Positions 8,441 through 17,857 are shown, counted from the stretch's first letter. The stretch: 64,000 nucleotides of DNA from Paraburkholderia fungorum (GCF_900099835.1 NZ_FNKP01000002.1:2294001-2358000), one strand, 5' to 3'. Numbers and translations are program-made. Notes: generated by a model not told the origin, from the sequence alone.

Positions 8441-8825
8441 GATGAAACGTCCCATAATTCGTTTTTCGATTCAAGAATACGCGAATTAGCGGTCTTTTGA
8501 AACGTTTTATCGATTCAATATCGATATTGAAACGGGGTTTTGATGCACCGGTGTTTCGAAGGCTGTTCTGCTTAAGACGCGCAGGCGCAGCCAGCCGGGA
8601 TGGTCGCGCGGAGCAAGAGACCGCGCGGTCAGATTGGGCTACCTGGAGGGCTTTAGATTTCGTAACGCCGCCGCGAGGAGTGGCGAGCAAATGAAGGTCA
8701 GGCGGCCGAGCGCGTTGCGTCCGCAATCTCAAAATCGCCACCGAAAGCGATTCAGCGAAACAATTACGAGTCATGACGAAACGCATTACGAGACACAGCG
8801 ACCACACTCATATCAAAACAATTTT
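8441..8825. promoter_or_regulatory. MerR/ECF operon promoter region with repeated operator-like elements
   Basis: No gene is supported. The region near the MerR start contains two TTGAAACG copies (8497-8504 and 8527-8534), two TCGATTCAA copies (8466-8474 and 8510-8518) and an 18-bp perfect palindrome. The remainder toward 8825 shows nothing recognisable. Confidence 0.55.
8514..8531. promoter_or_regulatory. 18-bp perfect palindrome, probable MerR-type operator
   Basis: TTCAATATCGATATTGAA is a perfect palindrome about 75-90 bases upstream of the MerR gene, embedded in further TTGAAA/TTTCAA-like half sites. Size and position suit autoregulation by the MerR-family protein. No footprint evidence is available. 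Confidence 0.55.
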
Positions 8826-9257
8826 TTAACCCCGCCAGAGATTCCGCATCAACGCCAGCAACGCAGTCGGCGCCGTGCCTTTTTGACAATAACCATCGAA
8901 ATTGTGGCGCGCCTTACCGGTCTCCTTGACGTGATCCTCGTCGAGCGACGTAAACGCGACGATCCCCAGACTGGGCGTCGGCAGATAACTGCGTAGCGCA
9001 CTCGCGGTTTCGTAACCGTCGCGCTCCGGCATCATGATGTCGAGCACCACCACGTCGGGCACCCAGTCTTTCACGCAGCGCAGCGCCGCCGCGCAGCCAT
9101 TGGCCGAGCGGGCCTCCACGCCTTCATAGGACAGATAGGTGGCGAGCGCCTCGGCCGCACCCGCGTTGTCGTCGACGACAAGAACGCGCGGCACTTCGTG
9201 TAACAACCGGACCTCGCGGGCGCTCCATCTTTTGCAGGTAGACGGTGTTCGGGACAT
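8826..9257 (-). CDS. single-domain response regulator (receiver only)
   Basis: 143 residues consisting of one CheY-like receiver domain preceded by about 20 unrelated residues. Visible features are the acidic pair in PRVLVVDDN, the phospho-acceptor Asp in DVVVLDIMMPERDG, the Thr in IVAFTS and the Lys in GYCQKGTAP. There is no output domain, so it acts by protein contact or as a phosphate sink. The stated ATG has a poor ribosome site. A TTG 17 codons further in, preceded by GAGG, would give a tighter receiver. No histidine kinase is adjacent; the MerR/ECF operon follows after 385 bases. Confidence 0.82.
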   Translation of the reverse strand: MSRTPSTCKRWSAREVRLLHEVPRVLVVDDNAGAAEALATYLSYEGVEARSANGCAAALRCVKDWVPDVVVLDIMMPERDGYETASALRSYLPTPSLGIVAFTSLDEDHVKETGKARHNFDGYCQKGTAPTALLALMRNLWRG

Positions 9258-9596
9258 GCAGGCAACTCGCGATCAAAAAACGTCTGTTGCAACCAGCAAA
9301 CCACGTGCCAACTTGTCTTCCCCGCAGGCCCCGACACGCTCTCCGCCCACCAGCGCAGCGCACCGGAAGCGCTTCCAGACTAGCCATGTTGCATAGCCGC
9401 AACATAAGCGACGTCAACGTTATTTTCAATAATAATGATTCGCATTTGCACTATAATTCTCGCCGACCACGAGTTGTAAGCGTGTACAGAATCGCGCGAA
9501 AGCCGTGCCAGTACGCGTAAGCAGCCAGAAAAATGCCGCCCGGATTCCACACGCGCCCCGGGACGGAAGATCGACGACCACCCAAATTTCCACTTC
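9258..9596. promoter_or_regulatory. regulatory region upstream of TonB-dependent receptor
   Basis: No gene supported. It holds an inverted repeat (ATGTTGC at 9386-9392 with GCAACAT at 9399-9405), a Fur-like box and a TATAAT hexamer at 9452-9457, consistent with an iron-repressed promoter with a long leader of about 130 bases. Confidence 0.55.
9428..9446 (+). promoter_or_regulatory. Fur-box-like site before the TonB receptor
   Basis: AATAATAATGATTCGCATT shares the AATAAT and AATGATT/CATT elements of the 19-bp Fur consensus, though the right half is imperfect. It sits immediately upstream of a TATAAT hexamer, where Fur binding would block the polymerase. Confidence 0.55.
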
Positions 9597-11807
9597 ATGT
9601 CAGCTTCACGTTTGCACGAACCGCAGGTTGCGCCTGCCAAAACGGCCGCCAGCCGCGCCGCTATCCTCGCCGCCATCGCAGTCGCGTTCAGCATGCCGGC
9701 AGTGGCATTTGCCCAGTCGACCGACACGACTTCCGCTCCTAACAGCACGTTGCCCGCCGTCAAGGTTCAGGCTGCTAAAGACACGCTCCCCGGCGATCTG
9801 TCGCGTGCGCTGCCAGGTGGACAGGTTGCGAGTGGCGCGCAAATCGGCGTGTTGGGTCAGCAGAAGCTGATTGACGTGCCGTTCTCGGTCACAAGCTATA
9901 CATCCAAGCTTATTCAGGACCAGCAGGCGCACACGATTGCCGACATCGTCGCCAATGACCCTGCCGTCCGCACTGCGTTGGGTTACGGCAACTTCGCCGA
10001 GACTTACATCATTCGTGGCTTCGAAGTCTATTCGGACGACATCGGCCTTAACGGCATGTACGGCCTGACACCGCGCCAGATGCTCAACACGGGCGCAATC
10101 GAACGTGTCGACGTCTTCAAGGGCGCCAACGCTTTCGTCAACGGCGCAGCGCCCGGCGGTTCGAACGTCGGGGGAAGCATCAACGTTCAGACGAAGGTGG
10201 CTGACGACAAGCCGCTGACTCAGGTCACGGTCGAGGGCAGCGCATCCGGCGAGCTTGGCACGCATGTGGACGTGGGTCGCCGCTTCGGCTCGAATGACCA
10301 GTTCGGCATTCGCGTCAATCAAACCGTCGAAGGCGGCGACACGGCCGTGGACCGCGAAAGCCGCAACGATCAGCAGACCGCCATTTCGCTCGACTACCGC
10401 GGCGACAAGCTGCGTCTGTATGCCGACTTCCTTTATCAGAAGGAGCACATCACAGAAGGCCGGCCTGGCGTCTTCGTGACGGGTGACGAGGTCCCGTCCA
10501 CCCCCTCCGCGAGCTATAACTACGCGCAGCCGTGGACCTACTCGACGATGGAAGACACCGTCGGCATGCTGCGTGGCGAATACGACATCGCCCCGAACTG
10601 GACCTTTTACGCAGGCCTTGGCACGCGCCACACCACTGAAAATGGTGACTACTCGACGGTGGCCTACGACGAAGGCAGCGCGCTCGGCTATCGCATGGGC
10701 ACGATTCACAAGGAGTACTCGCTGGCGGCGCAAACCGGCGTGCGCGGCAAGTTCGACACGGGTCCGGTCACGCACGCCGTGAACTTCGGCTGGCAGATCA
10801 ATCGTCTCGCGGCATATAACGCGTACAACTTCTCCGATTTCGGCGCCGAGTTCCCGACCAGCCTGTACAACACGCCGATGGTTCCGCGTCCGGAAACCGC
10901 ATCGGGCGCGGGCGATTTCGCGGACCCGGGACTGACCAGCACGACGCTGATGCGCAGCTTCGTCGTGTCGGACACGATGGGCTTCTTCGGCAACCGCTTC
11001 CTGTTCACAGTGGGCGCGCGTCATCAGAACATCGTCCAGAACGGTTACGACTACGGCACCGAAGTACAGAACGCAGCGTACAACCAGTCGGCCACCACGC
11101 CGATTCTCGGCGCGGTCTACAAGATCCAGCCGAATCTGTCGGTCTACGCGAACCGCAGCGAAAGTCTCGTGCAGGGCGGCACCGCGCCGAGCACCGCGAT
11201 CAACGTCGGCGCGATCACGTCGCCGTTCCGCGCGAAGCAATATGAAGCCGGTATCAAGTACGACGCCAATCATTTCGGCGGAGCCTTCGCGATCTACCAG
11301 ATCAAGCAGCAGGTTGCTTACACGGACAGCGCGACGGGCATCTACGGCGCCAACGGCGAGCAGCGTCATCGCGGCATCGAGTTTTCGATGTACGGCGAAC
11401 CGCTCAAGGGCTTGCGCCTGATCGGCGGTGTGTCGTATATCAACGCGACGCTGCAGGACACGGACGGCGGCACGGAAAACGGCAATCGCCCGATCGGCGT
11501 ACCGGCATGGACGTTCAATGCCAACGTCGAGTACGACATTCCCCACGTCAACGGTCTGACGCTGATGGGACGCGCGCTCTGGACGAGCACGCAATATCTC
11601 GATCAGGCAAACACCCAGCAGGTGCCGTCGTGGACGCGCTTTGATGTCGGTGCGCGCTACCAGACCAGCGTGTTCAAACACAACACCAGTTTCAAGGTCA
11701 TGGTGACCAACCTCGCCAACCGATCGTACTGGTCGTCGGCCCTGGGCGGCTATCTGACGCAGGCTGAGCCTCGTACGGCCTGGTTCTCGGTCACGACGGA
11801 CTTCTGA
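9597..11807 (+). CDS. TonB-dependent siderophore receptor
   Basis: 736-residue outer-membrane receptor. It has a long, basic signal region ending about AFAQ (residue 40), a plug domain (IDVPFSVTSYTSKLIQDQQA, then ETYIIRGFEVYSDDI and IERVDVFKGANAFVNGAAPG) and a 22-strand-type beta barrel ending in a C-terminal Phe. It resembles ferrichrome/coprogen receptors of the FhuE-FpvA class. Only about 40 residues separate the signal peptide from the plug, too few for the N-terminal signalling domain, so it is not a sigma/anti-sigma transducer. No ribosome site is obvious before the ATG. A Fur-like box and TATAAT lie upstream. No siderophore synthesis gene is nearby. Confidence 0.92.
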   Translation: MSASRLHEPQVAPAKTAASRAAILAAIAVAFSMPAVAFAQSTDTTSAPNSTLPAVKVQAAKDTLPGDLSRALPGGQVASGAQIGVLGQQKLIDVPFSVTSYTSKLIQDQQAHTIADIVANDPAVRTALGYGNFAETYIIRGFEVYSDDIGLNGMYGLTPRQMLNTGAIERVDVFKGANAFVNGAAPGGSNVGGSINVQTKVADDKPLTQVTVEGSASGELGTHVDVGRRFGSNDQFGIRVNQTVEGGDTAVDRESRNDQQTAISLDYRGDKLRLYADFLYQKEHITEGRPGVFVTGDEVPSTPSASYNYAQPWTYSTMEDTVGMLRGEYDIAPNWTFYAGLGTRHTTENGDYSTVAYDEGSALGYRMGTIHKEYSLAAQTGVRGKFDTGPVTHAVNFGWQINRLAAYNAYNFSDFGAEFPTSLYNTPMVPRPETASGAGDFADPGLTSTTLMRSFVVSDTMGFFGNRFLFTVGARHQNIVQNGYDYGTEVQNAAYNQSATTPILGAVYKIQPNLSVYANRSESLVQGGTAPSTAINVGAITSPFRAKQYEAGIKYDANHFGGAFAIYQIKQQVAYTDSATGIYGANGEQRHRGIEFSMYGEPLKGLRLIGGVSYINATLQDTDGGTENGNRPIGVPAWTFNANVEYDIPHVNGLTLMGRALWTSTQYLDQANTQQVPSWTRFDVGARYQTSVFKHNTSFKVMVTNLANRSYWSSALGGYLTQAEPRTAWFSVTTDF

Positions 11808-11815
11808 TGCAATTG

Positions 11816-11847
11816 ATGCCAGGGGGCAGCATTGCCCCCTGGCATCA
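11816..11847 (+). terminator. hairpin downstream of TonB receptor
   Basis: Perfect 14-bp GC-rich stem (11816-11829 with 11834-11847) with a GCAT loop, eight bases after the receptor stop codon. It lacks a following T-run, so termination may be Rho-assisted, or the stem may protect the 3' end. Between here and the convergent PepSY gene nothing else is recognised. Confidence 0.7.
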
Positions 11848-12070
11848 GCCGCGTACCGTACCTGAACATCGGTCCACGGTTCGCGGTTTCAGCCCGAACC
11901 AAAGGCTTTAGTTTTGTTCGCGTGAAGACCGGGTCCGGTCCGCGCATTGTTTCTTTTCTGTGCTTTCACGAATCGCGCAATGAGTTGCGAGTCACTCGCG
12001 TCGCTCACGTTCGTATGATTCGACCGCCGGCCCAAACGTCGAGCAGTCACAGCAGTCTGCCGAATATCGC

Positions 12071-13735
12071 TCACCGCCCTTGGCGCGTTTCAAGAGCTTC
12101 CTGCACGTCGCTTCTCTCCGCCTCATCCAGCACTGCGCCCCTCCCCCGCACCGACCACACACTATCCCCCCGACCCTCCCCAACCCGCTGCCGCGTCTTC
12201 CACCCCATCCACGCGAAACACAGCGCGCCGATTGCCGCGCCGAGATCGACACCAAGCGGCCCGGCATTCGCGGAAAACCATAATCCGCTCGACGGCGCCA
12301 GCGCACCGATCACGCTCAGCAGAGGAATCGCCGCCGTCGAAACAGTCGCCAGCGCGAGCAATTCCACCGAGCCGCGCGCCGCGCCGCGCACCATCGCCCA
12401 GACGATCGCGGCGATGAACGTCGTGTAGTAAATCCACACATGCCACGCGTGCAGCGTGTCCACGCGTCCGGCGAGCAGCTTGCCCGCCGCCAGCGTCAGC
12501 GAGATTCCGCAGATGCAGCCGAGCGCCACGCCCACGGTCAGCGAGGCCATCACGAACGTCGCGCGACGCTGCGTGACCGGCACGCCGTCGCGCCGCATCG
12601 CCTTGCGCCGGCTTTCGATCCACAACAGGTTGCCCGAGTAGAACAGGAACGCGCCCGCGAGCCCGAGCGCGAAATAGCCCCATTGCACCGGCGCGCCGCC
12701 ATAGGTGCCGAAATGCAGCGCGTAAAACGCGCTCGTCGCCGACGACCAGTTCGTGCCGCCGCCTCCGTCGGGCAGGAATTGCGCATTCAGGAACTTGCCG
12801 CTGAACGGGTCCATCAGCGCAAAGCCGCCGTCGCGCGCAAGAAAACGCGCATCGTCTCCCGCGACGAACACGGTTGCGCCCGCCTCGCCCGCGCGGCGAT
12901 AACGCAGCGCCGTGGGTTCGAAACGCGGCGCGCGTTCACGCACGCGGGCGAGCAGTTGCGCCGGCGGCAGCATCGACGGAGCGGGTTCGGACGCGGCATG
13001 CGTCGCGACCGGCGCCTTCGCGAAGTACGGGTTTTGCGCGACCATCATCGGCTGGAGTGCGCCTTCGTAGATCAGCTTGTCCTGCACGTCAAAGATATAG
13101 TCGCTCAGCCCGAACGCGACCACCGAGAGCGCCATCACCAGATGAAACGGCAGGCTCAGAATGCCGACCGCGTTGTGCGCGTCGAGCCACATCCGCTTCA
13201 GATTTTTGCCGATGCGCAGCGCGAACAGATCCTTCACCAGCGTCGGCAGCAGCACGATCACGCCGGACACCAGCGCCAGCCCGTACAGCAGCGACACCAC
13301 GCCCATCACGCCGACGCCGACGTTGTAGCCGCCCGGCACGCCGCCCGTCATGTGGATGAGGTCGATAAAACTCGCCGCGTCGGATGGACGGCTGGGTGTC
13401 GTCTGCAATTGCCCCTGGTCGTCGAGCCACGCATCCTGGCGTTGCCCGGACGCGGACTGCCACGACATCCGCACACGCCCGCCGTCGACGAGCGCCAGCG
13501 TGAACAGCTTGCGCGCGGCCGGATACGCGTTGAGCGTGCGGTCGATCAGAACATCCGCGCGATCGAGCGGCACCGACGGCGCGGCACTGACGGCGGGCGG
13601 CGTCGTCCAGTCGGTCAGCGAATCCTTGAACATCGTGATCGCGCCTGCGTAGAACGCGATGAAAAGCAGCAGGCCGGCAACGATGCCGGTCCACGTATGA
13701 ACGGTCTTATAAACGCGGAGAATATCGCTGCGCAT
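12071..13735 (-). CDS. PepSY-domain inner-membrane protein, probable siderophore-iron reductase
   Basis: About 554 residues with the PepSY_TM architecture: an N-terminal membrane helix after a basic RVYKTVHTWTGIVAG motif, a periplasmic PepSY segment, central helices with conserved His in LIHMTGG, DAHNAVGILSLPFH and ALHFGTYGG, and several further helices at the C-terminus. These His pairs are the probable haem ligands of the FoxB/PiuB-like ferric-siderophore reductases. It ends an operon whose first genes are DUF3325 and DUF3649, downstream of a strong Fur box and beside a siderophore receptor, which supports iron release from imported siderophore. An upstream in-frame TTG would add seven residues. 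Confidence 0.85.
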   Translation of the reverse strand: MRSDILRVYKTVHTWTGIVAGLLLFIAFYAGAITMFKDSLTDWTTPPAVSAAPSVPLDRADVLIDRTLNAYPAARKLFTLALVDGGRVRMSWQSASGQRQDAWLDDQGQLQTTPSRPSDAASFIDLIHMTGGVPGGYNVGVGVMGVVSLLYGLALVSGVIVLLPTLVKDLFALRIGKNLKRMWLDAHNAVGILSLPFHLVMALSVVAFGLSDYIFDVQDKLIYEGALQPMMVAQNPYFAKAPVATHAASEPAPSMLPPAQLLARVRERAPRFEPTALRYRRAGEAGATVFVAGDDARFLARDGGFALMDPFSGKFLNAQFLPDGGGGTNWSSATSAFYALHFGTYGGAPVQWGYFALGLAGAFLFYSGNLLWIESRRKAMRRDGVPVTQRRATFVMASLTVGVALGCICGISLTLAAGKLLAGRVDTLHAWHVWIYYTTFIAAIVWAMVRGAARGSVELLALATVSTAAIPLLSVIGALAPSSGLWFSANAGPLGVDLGAAIGALCFAWMGWKTRQRVGEGRGDSVWSVRGRGAVLDEAERSDVQEALETRQGR

Positions 13736-13803
13736 GCTGAACGGAAGGTGAGACAAGCGGCGCGCCGCTCGAAGAATGGAGGGCTAAAGCACGAAAAAAA
13801 CGT

Positions 13804-14118
13804 TCAGAGCGGCACGCGCTGAACGAGCAGAACCAGCGCAAACGCGACCAGGTTGGCTAACCCGAGCCAGCCGAACGCGCGCGCGCCGCTGCGAAACATG
13901 AACGAGGCGGAAGCGAGCGCAATCCACAGCGGCGGCACGAGCCACATGGCGACGTGAAATTTGCTCGCCGCAGTCAGGCCGCCCGGCGACAGACGCACGA
14001 ACAGCGCACTCGCCGCCAGCGCCAGCCCAAAGCCGCCGATCACACCGGCGACGAATTTCATCATCAGATCGCGTTCGATCGATCCTGCCGCGCGGCGGGA
14101 AGTGGATGCGCGCGTCAT
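13804..14118 (-). CDS. DUF3649 small membrane protein
   Basis: 104 residues with three or so hydrophobic spans (KFVAGVIGGFGLALAASALF; FHVAMWLVPPLWIALASASF; AFGWLGLANLVAFALVLLV). It matches the DUF3649 family, typically found with DUF3325 and PepSY reductase genes in siderophore loci. The ATG overlaps the upstream stop as ATGA, indicating translational coupling. Function unproven; probably an accessory of the reductase. Confidence 0.75.
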   Translation of the reverse strand: MTRASTSRRAAGSIERDLMMKFVAGVIGGFGLALAASALFVRLSPGGLTAASKFHVAMWLVPPLWIALASASFMFRSGARAFGWLGLANLVAFALVLLVQRVPL

Positions 14119-14393
14119 GATGCGGCGCGCTTTGAACGGCTGCGGTCGATCAGCGCGCCGATGAACGGCGCAGCGGTCAGACACGCCATCAGCACGGTCA
14201 CGACGACCGACAGCGACGTCGCCGGTTGCAACGCGCGAGCCGCGCAAACCAGCGATATCGCGACGCACACTAGCGCGGCCAGACGTGCGGACCTGGCGGG
14301 CCACGGCGCGCGCAGCCAGCGCTGCGCGGGCGAGCTGACGTACAACAGCAAAGCGCCGGCAAAAGCCGGCGCGACGATCAAAACAGTGCCCAT
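14115..14393 (-). CDS. DUF3325 small membrane protein
   Basis: 92 residues with three predicted membrane spans and a basic C-terminus (DRSRSKRAAS). Size, layout and position before DUF3649 and PepSY match the DUF3325 family. It is the first gene of the iron-regulated operon; the Fur box ends about 40 bases upstream of the ATG. No clear ribosome site is seen. Confidence 0.7.
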   Translation of the reverse strand: MGTVLIVAPAFAGALLLYVSSPAQRWLRAPWPARSARLAALVCVAISLVCAARALQPATSLSVVVTVLMACLTAAPFIGALIDRSRSKRAAS

Positions 14394-14434
14394 GATTCAA
14401 CGAAACGCGTGCGTGGCGGCGAAGCCATATTAAT

Positions 14435-14453
14435 GAGAATGATTATCATACAC
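14435..14453 (-). promoter_or_regulatory. strong Fur box upstream of the DUF3325-DUF3649-PepSY operon
   Basis: Read on the minus strand, GTGTATGATAATCATTCTC agrees with the 19-bp Fur consensus at 15 of 19 positions, including the central TGATAATCATT. It is correctly placed for iron-dependent repression of the operon. The same AATGAGAATGATT core recurs before the FecB-like gene. Confidence 0.85.
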
Positions 14454-14647
14454 GCAAGCGAGTCGTTCGGCTGAGTGGCCGATGGGCGTGGGACCGCCTA
14501 ACCTGGGCTCATTCGCGGTTAAACCCGCGTCGATCCGGTTCTGGAAGTACAACGTTTACAAACCGTGGCGCAGTCTCCCAACACCACGGCGACCGGCAAC
14601 AGCGGCCCGAACCGGCACCGCCATCCCTATCAGCAACATCAAAAGCA

Positions 14648-15802
14648 TCAGAAGCGGTGACGCATCCCCGCTGCCACCACCACCTGCTGATTGGTCGACG
14701 ACGCGGTTTGTCCGCTGACATCGGCGGTCAGGCCCGAGCCATCCGCGCTGATGTGCTGGTAGCTGCCTTGCAGATACACGTCGGTCCGCTTGGACAACGA
14801 GTAGTCGGCCATCAGCGACACCTCATGCCACTTCGGATGATGCGCGCCGGTATCCGTCGACATCGCGCCCGACGTGTACGTGTACTCGCCCTGCAGGCTC
14901 AACGCGGAAGTCAGTGCATAGCTCGCGTTCGCTTCGTAGTTGTTGAAGCTCATGCCCTGCCCGTTCGCCGCGATACCCAGGCTGTTCGCACCATTGATCG
15001 TATCGAGGCCGCCGAGTTGCGTACGCGTCCACACGAAACCGAGCGTCGCCGCGCCGATCGTGTAGTTCGCGCCCGCGCCGAAGGTGCGCTGACGCGCCGC
15101 GATGAAGGTCCGGTCGGTCAGCGTGATCGCGCCGCTGGTGTTGGTCGTGCTGCCGCCGTTGTTCGCCTGCAGATAACCCGCGCCGAGGCTCAACGGGCCG
15201 TTGTTATACGACGCACCGAAGCTGTACAGACGGTTGTCCGAGAAACCGCCCGCTTCGTTCGAGAAGCCGTACAACGAGCCGAAATGCAGGCCGTGATAGT
15301 CGTTGCTCGCAAACTTCACCGAGTTGTTCACGCGGAACGAGTTGTTCAGGTTGTCGTTGTCGAACGGATGCGCGGACAGGTTGTTGCCGCCAGGATGGTG
15401 CCCTGTGAAGCTCAGCGGTGCGAGATAGTCCACCACCGAGTCATACTGCCGGCCGAGCGTGATCGTGCCGAAGCGGTCGTTCGTCAAACCCGCGTACGCC
15501 TGATAGCCGAACATCCGGCCGCCCTGGCGCAGCGTACCGTTCATCACGCTGAAGCCGCTTTCGAGCTGGAAAATCGCGGCGGTGCCGCCACCCAGATCTT
15601 CACGTCCACGAAAGCCCCAGTGACTGCCCGTCACCGTGCCGCTGCCCGCCTGCACGTTGCTGCTACCGCCCTGGTTATTCGTGTACGACAGCCCCGCATC
15701 GATAATCCCGTACAGCGTCACGCTCGACTGCGCATGCGCCGCCGTCGCGAAACTCGCGGCATACCCCGCCGCGCATGCGGCAATCACAAGAACCTTCTTC
15801 AT
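14648..15802 (-). CDS. general porin, Burkholderia OmpC-like
   Basis: 384 residues. The signal peptide ends at AHAQ; the mature protein opens with the porin signature SSVTLYGIIDAGLSYTNN and contains SHWGFRGREDLGGGTAAIF and a FGTITLGRQYD strand. It ends with a beta strand closing in Arg-His-Arg-Phe, the usual outer-membrane C-terminal Phe. It is a 16-strand trimeric diffusion porin by family. AGGAAAAAG precedes the ATG. It lies between two iron-transport operons but shows no Fur box of its own. Confidence 0.9.
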   Translation of the reverse strand: MKKVLVIAACAAGYAASFATAAHAQSSVTLYGIIDAGLSYTNNQGGSSNVQAGSGTVTGSHWGFRGREDLGGGTAAIFQLESGFSVMNGTLRQGGRMFGYQAYAGLTNDRFGTITLGRQYDSVVDYLAPLSFTGHHPGGNNLSAHPFDNDNLNNSFRVNNSVKFASNDYHGLHFGSLYGFSNEAGGFSDNRLYSFGASYNNGPLSLGAGYLQANNGGSTTNTSGAITLTDRTFIAARQRTFGAGANYTIGAATLGFVWTRTQLGGLDTINGANSLGIAANGQGMSFNNYEANASYALTSALSLQGEYTYTSGAMSTDTGAHHPKWHEVSLMADYSLSKRTDVYLQGSYQHISADGSGLTADVSGQTASSTNQQVVVAAGMRHRF

Positions 15803-15933
15803 CTTTTTCCTGGTCTGTTAATCGTCTATGAGATCGAGATTGCAGTTCGCGCGCGAACACGCAGCGCCCTGTTTAAAGGGCGCCACGAGAAGCACGGCAA
15901 ACGGCTTGAGAAGTGGGCTGGCTGGCCGCGTGG

Positions 15934-16779
15934 TTATGGGCTGACGGCGCCCATGCGGTTGGCGATGCCCGTGCGATCGGCGAGACCGTCGATCAGCACT
16001 TGATGGTGTCCGCGCGAGCACGGCTCGATTCGCGCGAGAACACCGAAAACGCGTGCGAGGCTCGCCGCCGTGACGACGTCTTGCGGCGGCCCGAAATGCA
16101 CGATATGTCCGTCATGCAGCAGCATCGCGCGGTCGCACGCACGCATCGCGACGTTGATGTCGTGCAGCACGACGACCGTCACGATGCCGCGCTCGCGTGT
16201 AACCTCGCGCAGCACCTGCATCACGTGAAACTGATGGTTCAGATCGAGCGCCGACAGCGGCTCGTCCAGCAGCAGCACTTGCGGGTCGCGGATCAAGGCC
16301 TGGGCGATGCCGACCAGCTGTCGCTGTCCGCCGGACAATTCGTCGAGCGAACGGGCGGCGAGTGCTTCGATGCCGAGGCGTTGCAGCACCGCGTGCGCTT
16401 TTGCGGCGTATTCGCCATTGCTTGCATGCTGTCTGCCACGTGCCTGAAGTGACCCGTCCCGCGTCGCGCGAGCGGCCACCAGCACCGACTCCAGCACCTG
16501 CAGACGCACGCCCGCAGGCAGCGCTTGCGGCAGGTACACGACGCTATGCGAACGCGCGCTGACGGCCGACAGCGCGAGCGTCTCGCCATCGAGCGACAAC
16601 GACCCGCCGTTCGCCTTCGTGAGACCGGCCAGCGTGCGCAACAACGTCGACTTGCCGCTGCCGTTCGGGCCGAGCAACGCGGTGATCTGTCCGCGCGGCA
16701 ACGGGCCGGCATCGAGCGAAACGAGGACCGGGCGCTTGCCGTAATTCACGCTCAGATCGTGGATGTGCAGGCCGCTCAA
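15934..16779 (-). CDS. iron-siderophore ABC transporter ATP-binding protein (FecE/FhuC-like)
   Basis: 281-residue ATPase with Walker A GPNGSGKST, Q-loop YLPQ, ABC signature LSGGQRQLVGIAQAL, Walker B LLLDEPLSALDL and H-loop VVVLHDINVAMRACDR. The sequence class is that of iron-chelate/B12 importers. Its ATG overlaps the permease stop as ATGA. Third and last gene of a Fur-regulated operon for uptake of ferric siderophore from periplasm to cytoplasm. Confidence 0.92.
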   Translation of the reverse strand: MSGLHIHDLSVNYGKRPVLVSLDAGPLPRGQITALLGPNGSGKSTLLRTLAGLTKANGGSLSLDGETLALSAVSARSHSVVYLPQALPAGVRLQVLESVLVAARATRDGSLQARGRQHASNGEYAAKAHAVLQRLGIEALAARSLDELSGGQRQLVGIAQALIRDPQVLLLDEPLSALDLNHQFHVMQVLREVTRERGIVTVVVLHDINVAMRACDRAMLLHDGHIVHFGPPQDVVTAASLARVFGVLARIEPCSRGHHQVLIDGLADRTGIANRMGAVSP

Positions 16780-17846
16780 TTGAGTTGCCCCTGCGAACGC
16801 ACGACGATGCCGAGAAACAGCGGAATGCCGACCAGCGCCGTGACGATGCCGACCGGAATCAGCACGCCTGGAATGATCAGCTTCGATGCAATCGACGCGA
16901 GCGACAACATCAGTGCGCCGATCAGCGCACTGCCCGGCAGGTAGAAGCGATGATCTTCGCCGAACAGCGTACGCGCGATATGCGGCGCGATCAGCCCGAC
17001 AAAACCAATCGTGCCGACGAACGACACCGCCAGCGCCGACAAAACCGACACGCGCAGCAAGGTGCCGAGGCGCAAACGGCGCACGTCAATCCCGAAGCTC
17101 GCCGCGCGGTCTTCGCCGAGGCGCAGCGCGGTGAGCGTCCACGCGTTGCGCATCGACAGCGGCAGCGCGATCGCGAGCGCCGCGCTCAATACGCCGATCT
17201 TGGTCCAGTCGGCGCGCGCCAGCGAACCGAGCGTCCAGAACACGAGACCCTGCAAAGCATCGGCGGACGCGATGAACTGCATCAGCTCGACCAGTGCATG
17301 AAACGCGAACACCAGCGCAATGCCCATCAACACGACGCCCGCCGTGCTCATGCCGCGCCAGCGCGCGACGCCGTCCAGCACCAATGCCGACAGCAACGCG
17401 AACACGAATGCGTTAGCCGACACGATCCACGTTTGCGACACGCCGGGAATCGCGATGTCGAGCACGATCGCCAGCGACGCGCCGAATGCAGCCGCCGCCG
17501 ACACGCCCAGCGTATAAGGACTCGCGAGCGGATTGTTGAGGATGGTCTGCATTTCCGCGCCCGACAGCCCCAGCGACGCACCGACGATCAGCGCCATCAC
17601 CGCGTACGGCAAGCGGATCTGCCACACGATCACGCTGGTCGCGGGATCGGCGGAACCTCGCTCGAACACCGTGCGCAACAGCGTCGCGACAGGCAGCCCC
17701 GAAGGCCCGGAGCGCAGATCGAACAGCAGCGAGCCGAGGATCAACAGGGCCACCACCAGCAGCCACACGACGCGCCGCTGCACGAGCCGCCGGTAATCGC
17801 GGACTACGGCGCCGTGCATCGACGCGGAAGGTTCAAGCGTGGACAT
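16776..17846 (-). CDS. iron-siderophore ABC transporter permease (FecCD family)
   Basis: 356 residues with about nine to ten membrane helices and FecCD/BtuC landmarks: RLPYAVMALIVGASLGLSGAEMQ with the following NPLASPYTLGVSAAAAFGA, and the C-terminal FVGTIGFVGLIAPHIARTLFG that forms the coupling helix to the ATPase. One permease gene is present, so the transporter is a homodimer in the membrane. Translationally coupled to the ATPase gene; it follows the binding protein by 11 bases. Confidence 0.92.
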   Translation of the reverse strand: MSTLEPSASMHGAVVRDYRRLVQRRVVWLLVVALLILGSLLFDLRSGPSGLPVATLLRTVFERGSADPATSVIVWQIRLPYAVMALIVGASLGLSGAEMQTILNNPLASPYTLGVSAAAAFGASLAIVLDIAIPGVSQTWIVSANAFVFALLSALVLDGVARWRGMSTAGVVLMGIALVFAFHALVELMQFIASADALQGLVFWTLGSLARADWTKIGVLSAALAIALPLSMRNAWTLTALRLGEDRAASFGIDVRRLRLGTLLRVSVLSALAVSFVGTIGFVGLIAPHIARTLFGEDHRFYLPGSALIGALMLSLASIASKLIIPGVLIPVGIVTALVGIPLFLGIVVRSQGQLN

Positions 17847-17857
17847 CGGCGAATCTC

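Noticed and set aside
9606..11681. 691-codon open frame on the minus strand
   Set aside because: It lies entirely opposite the TonB receptor gene, whose signal peptide, plug and barrel are clear; the antisense product is Arg/His/Val-rich with no domain, as expected from GC-rich third-position bias.
12440..13822. 460-codon open frame on the plus strand
   Set aside because: Opposite the PepSY membrane protein; Arg/His/Gln-rich product with no features.
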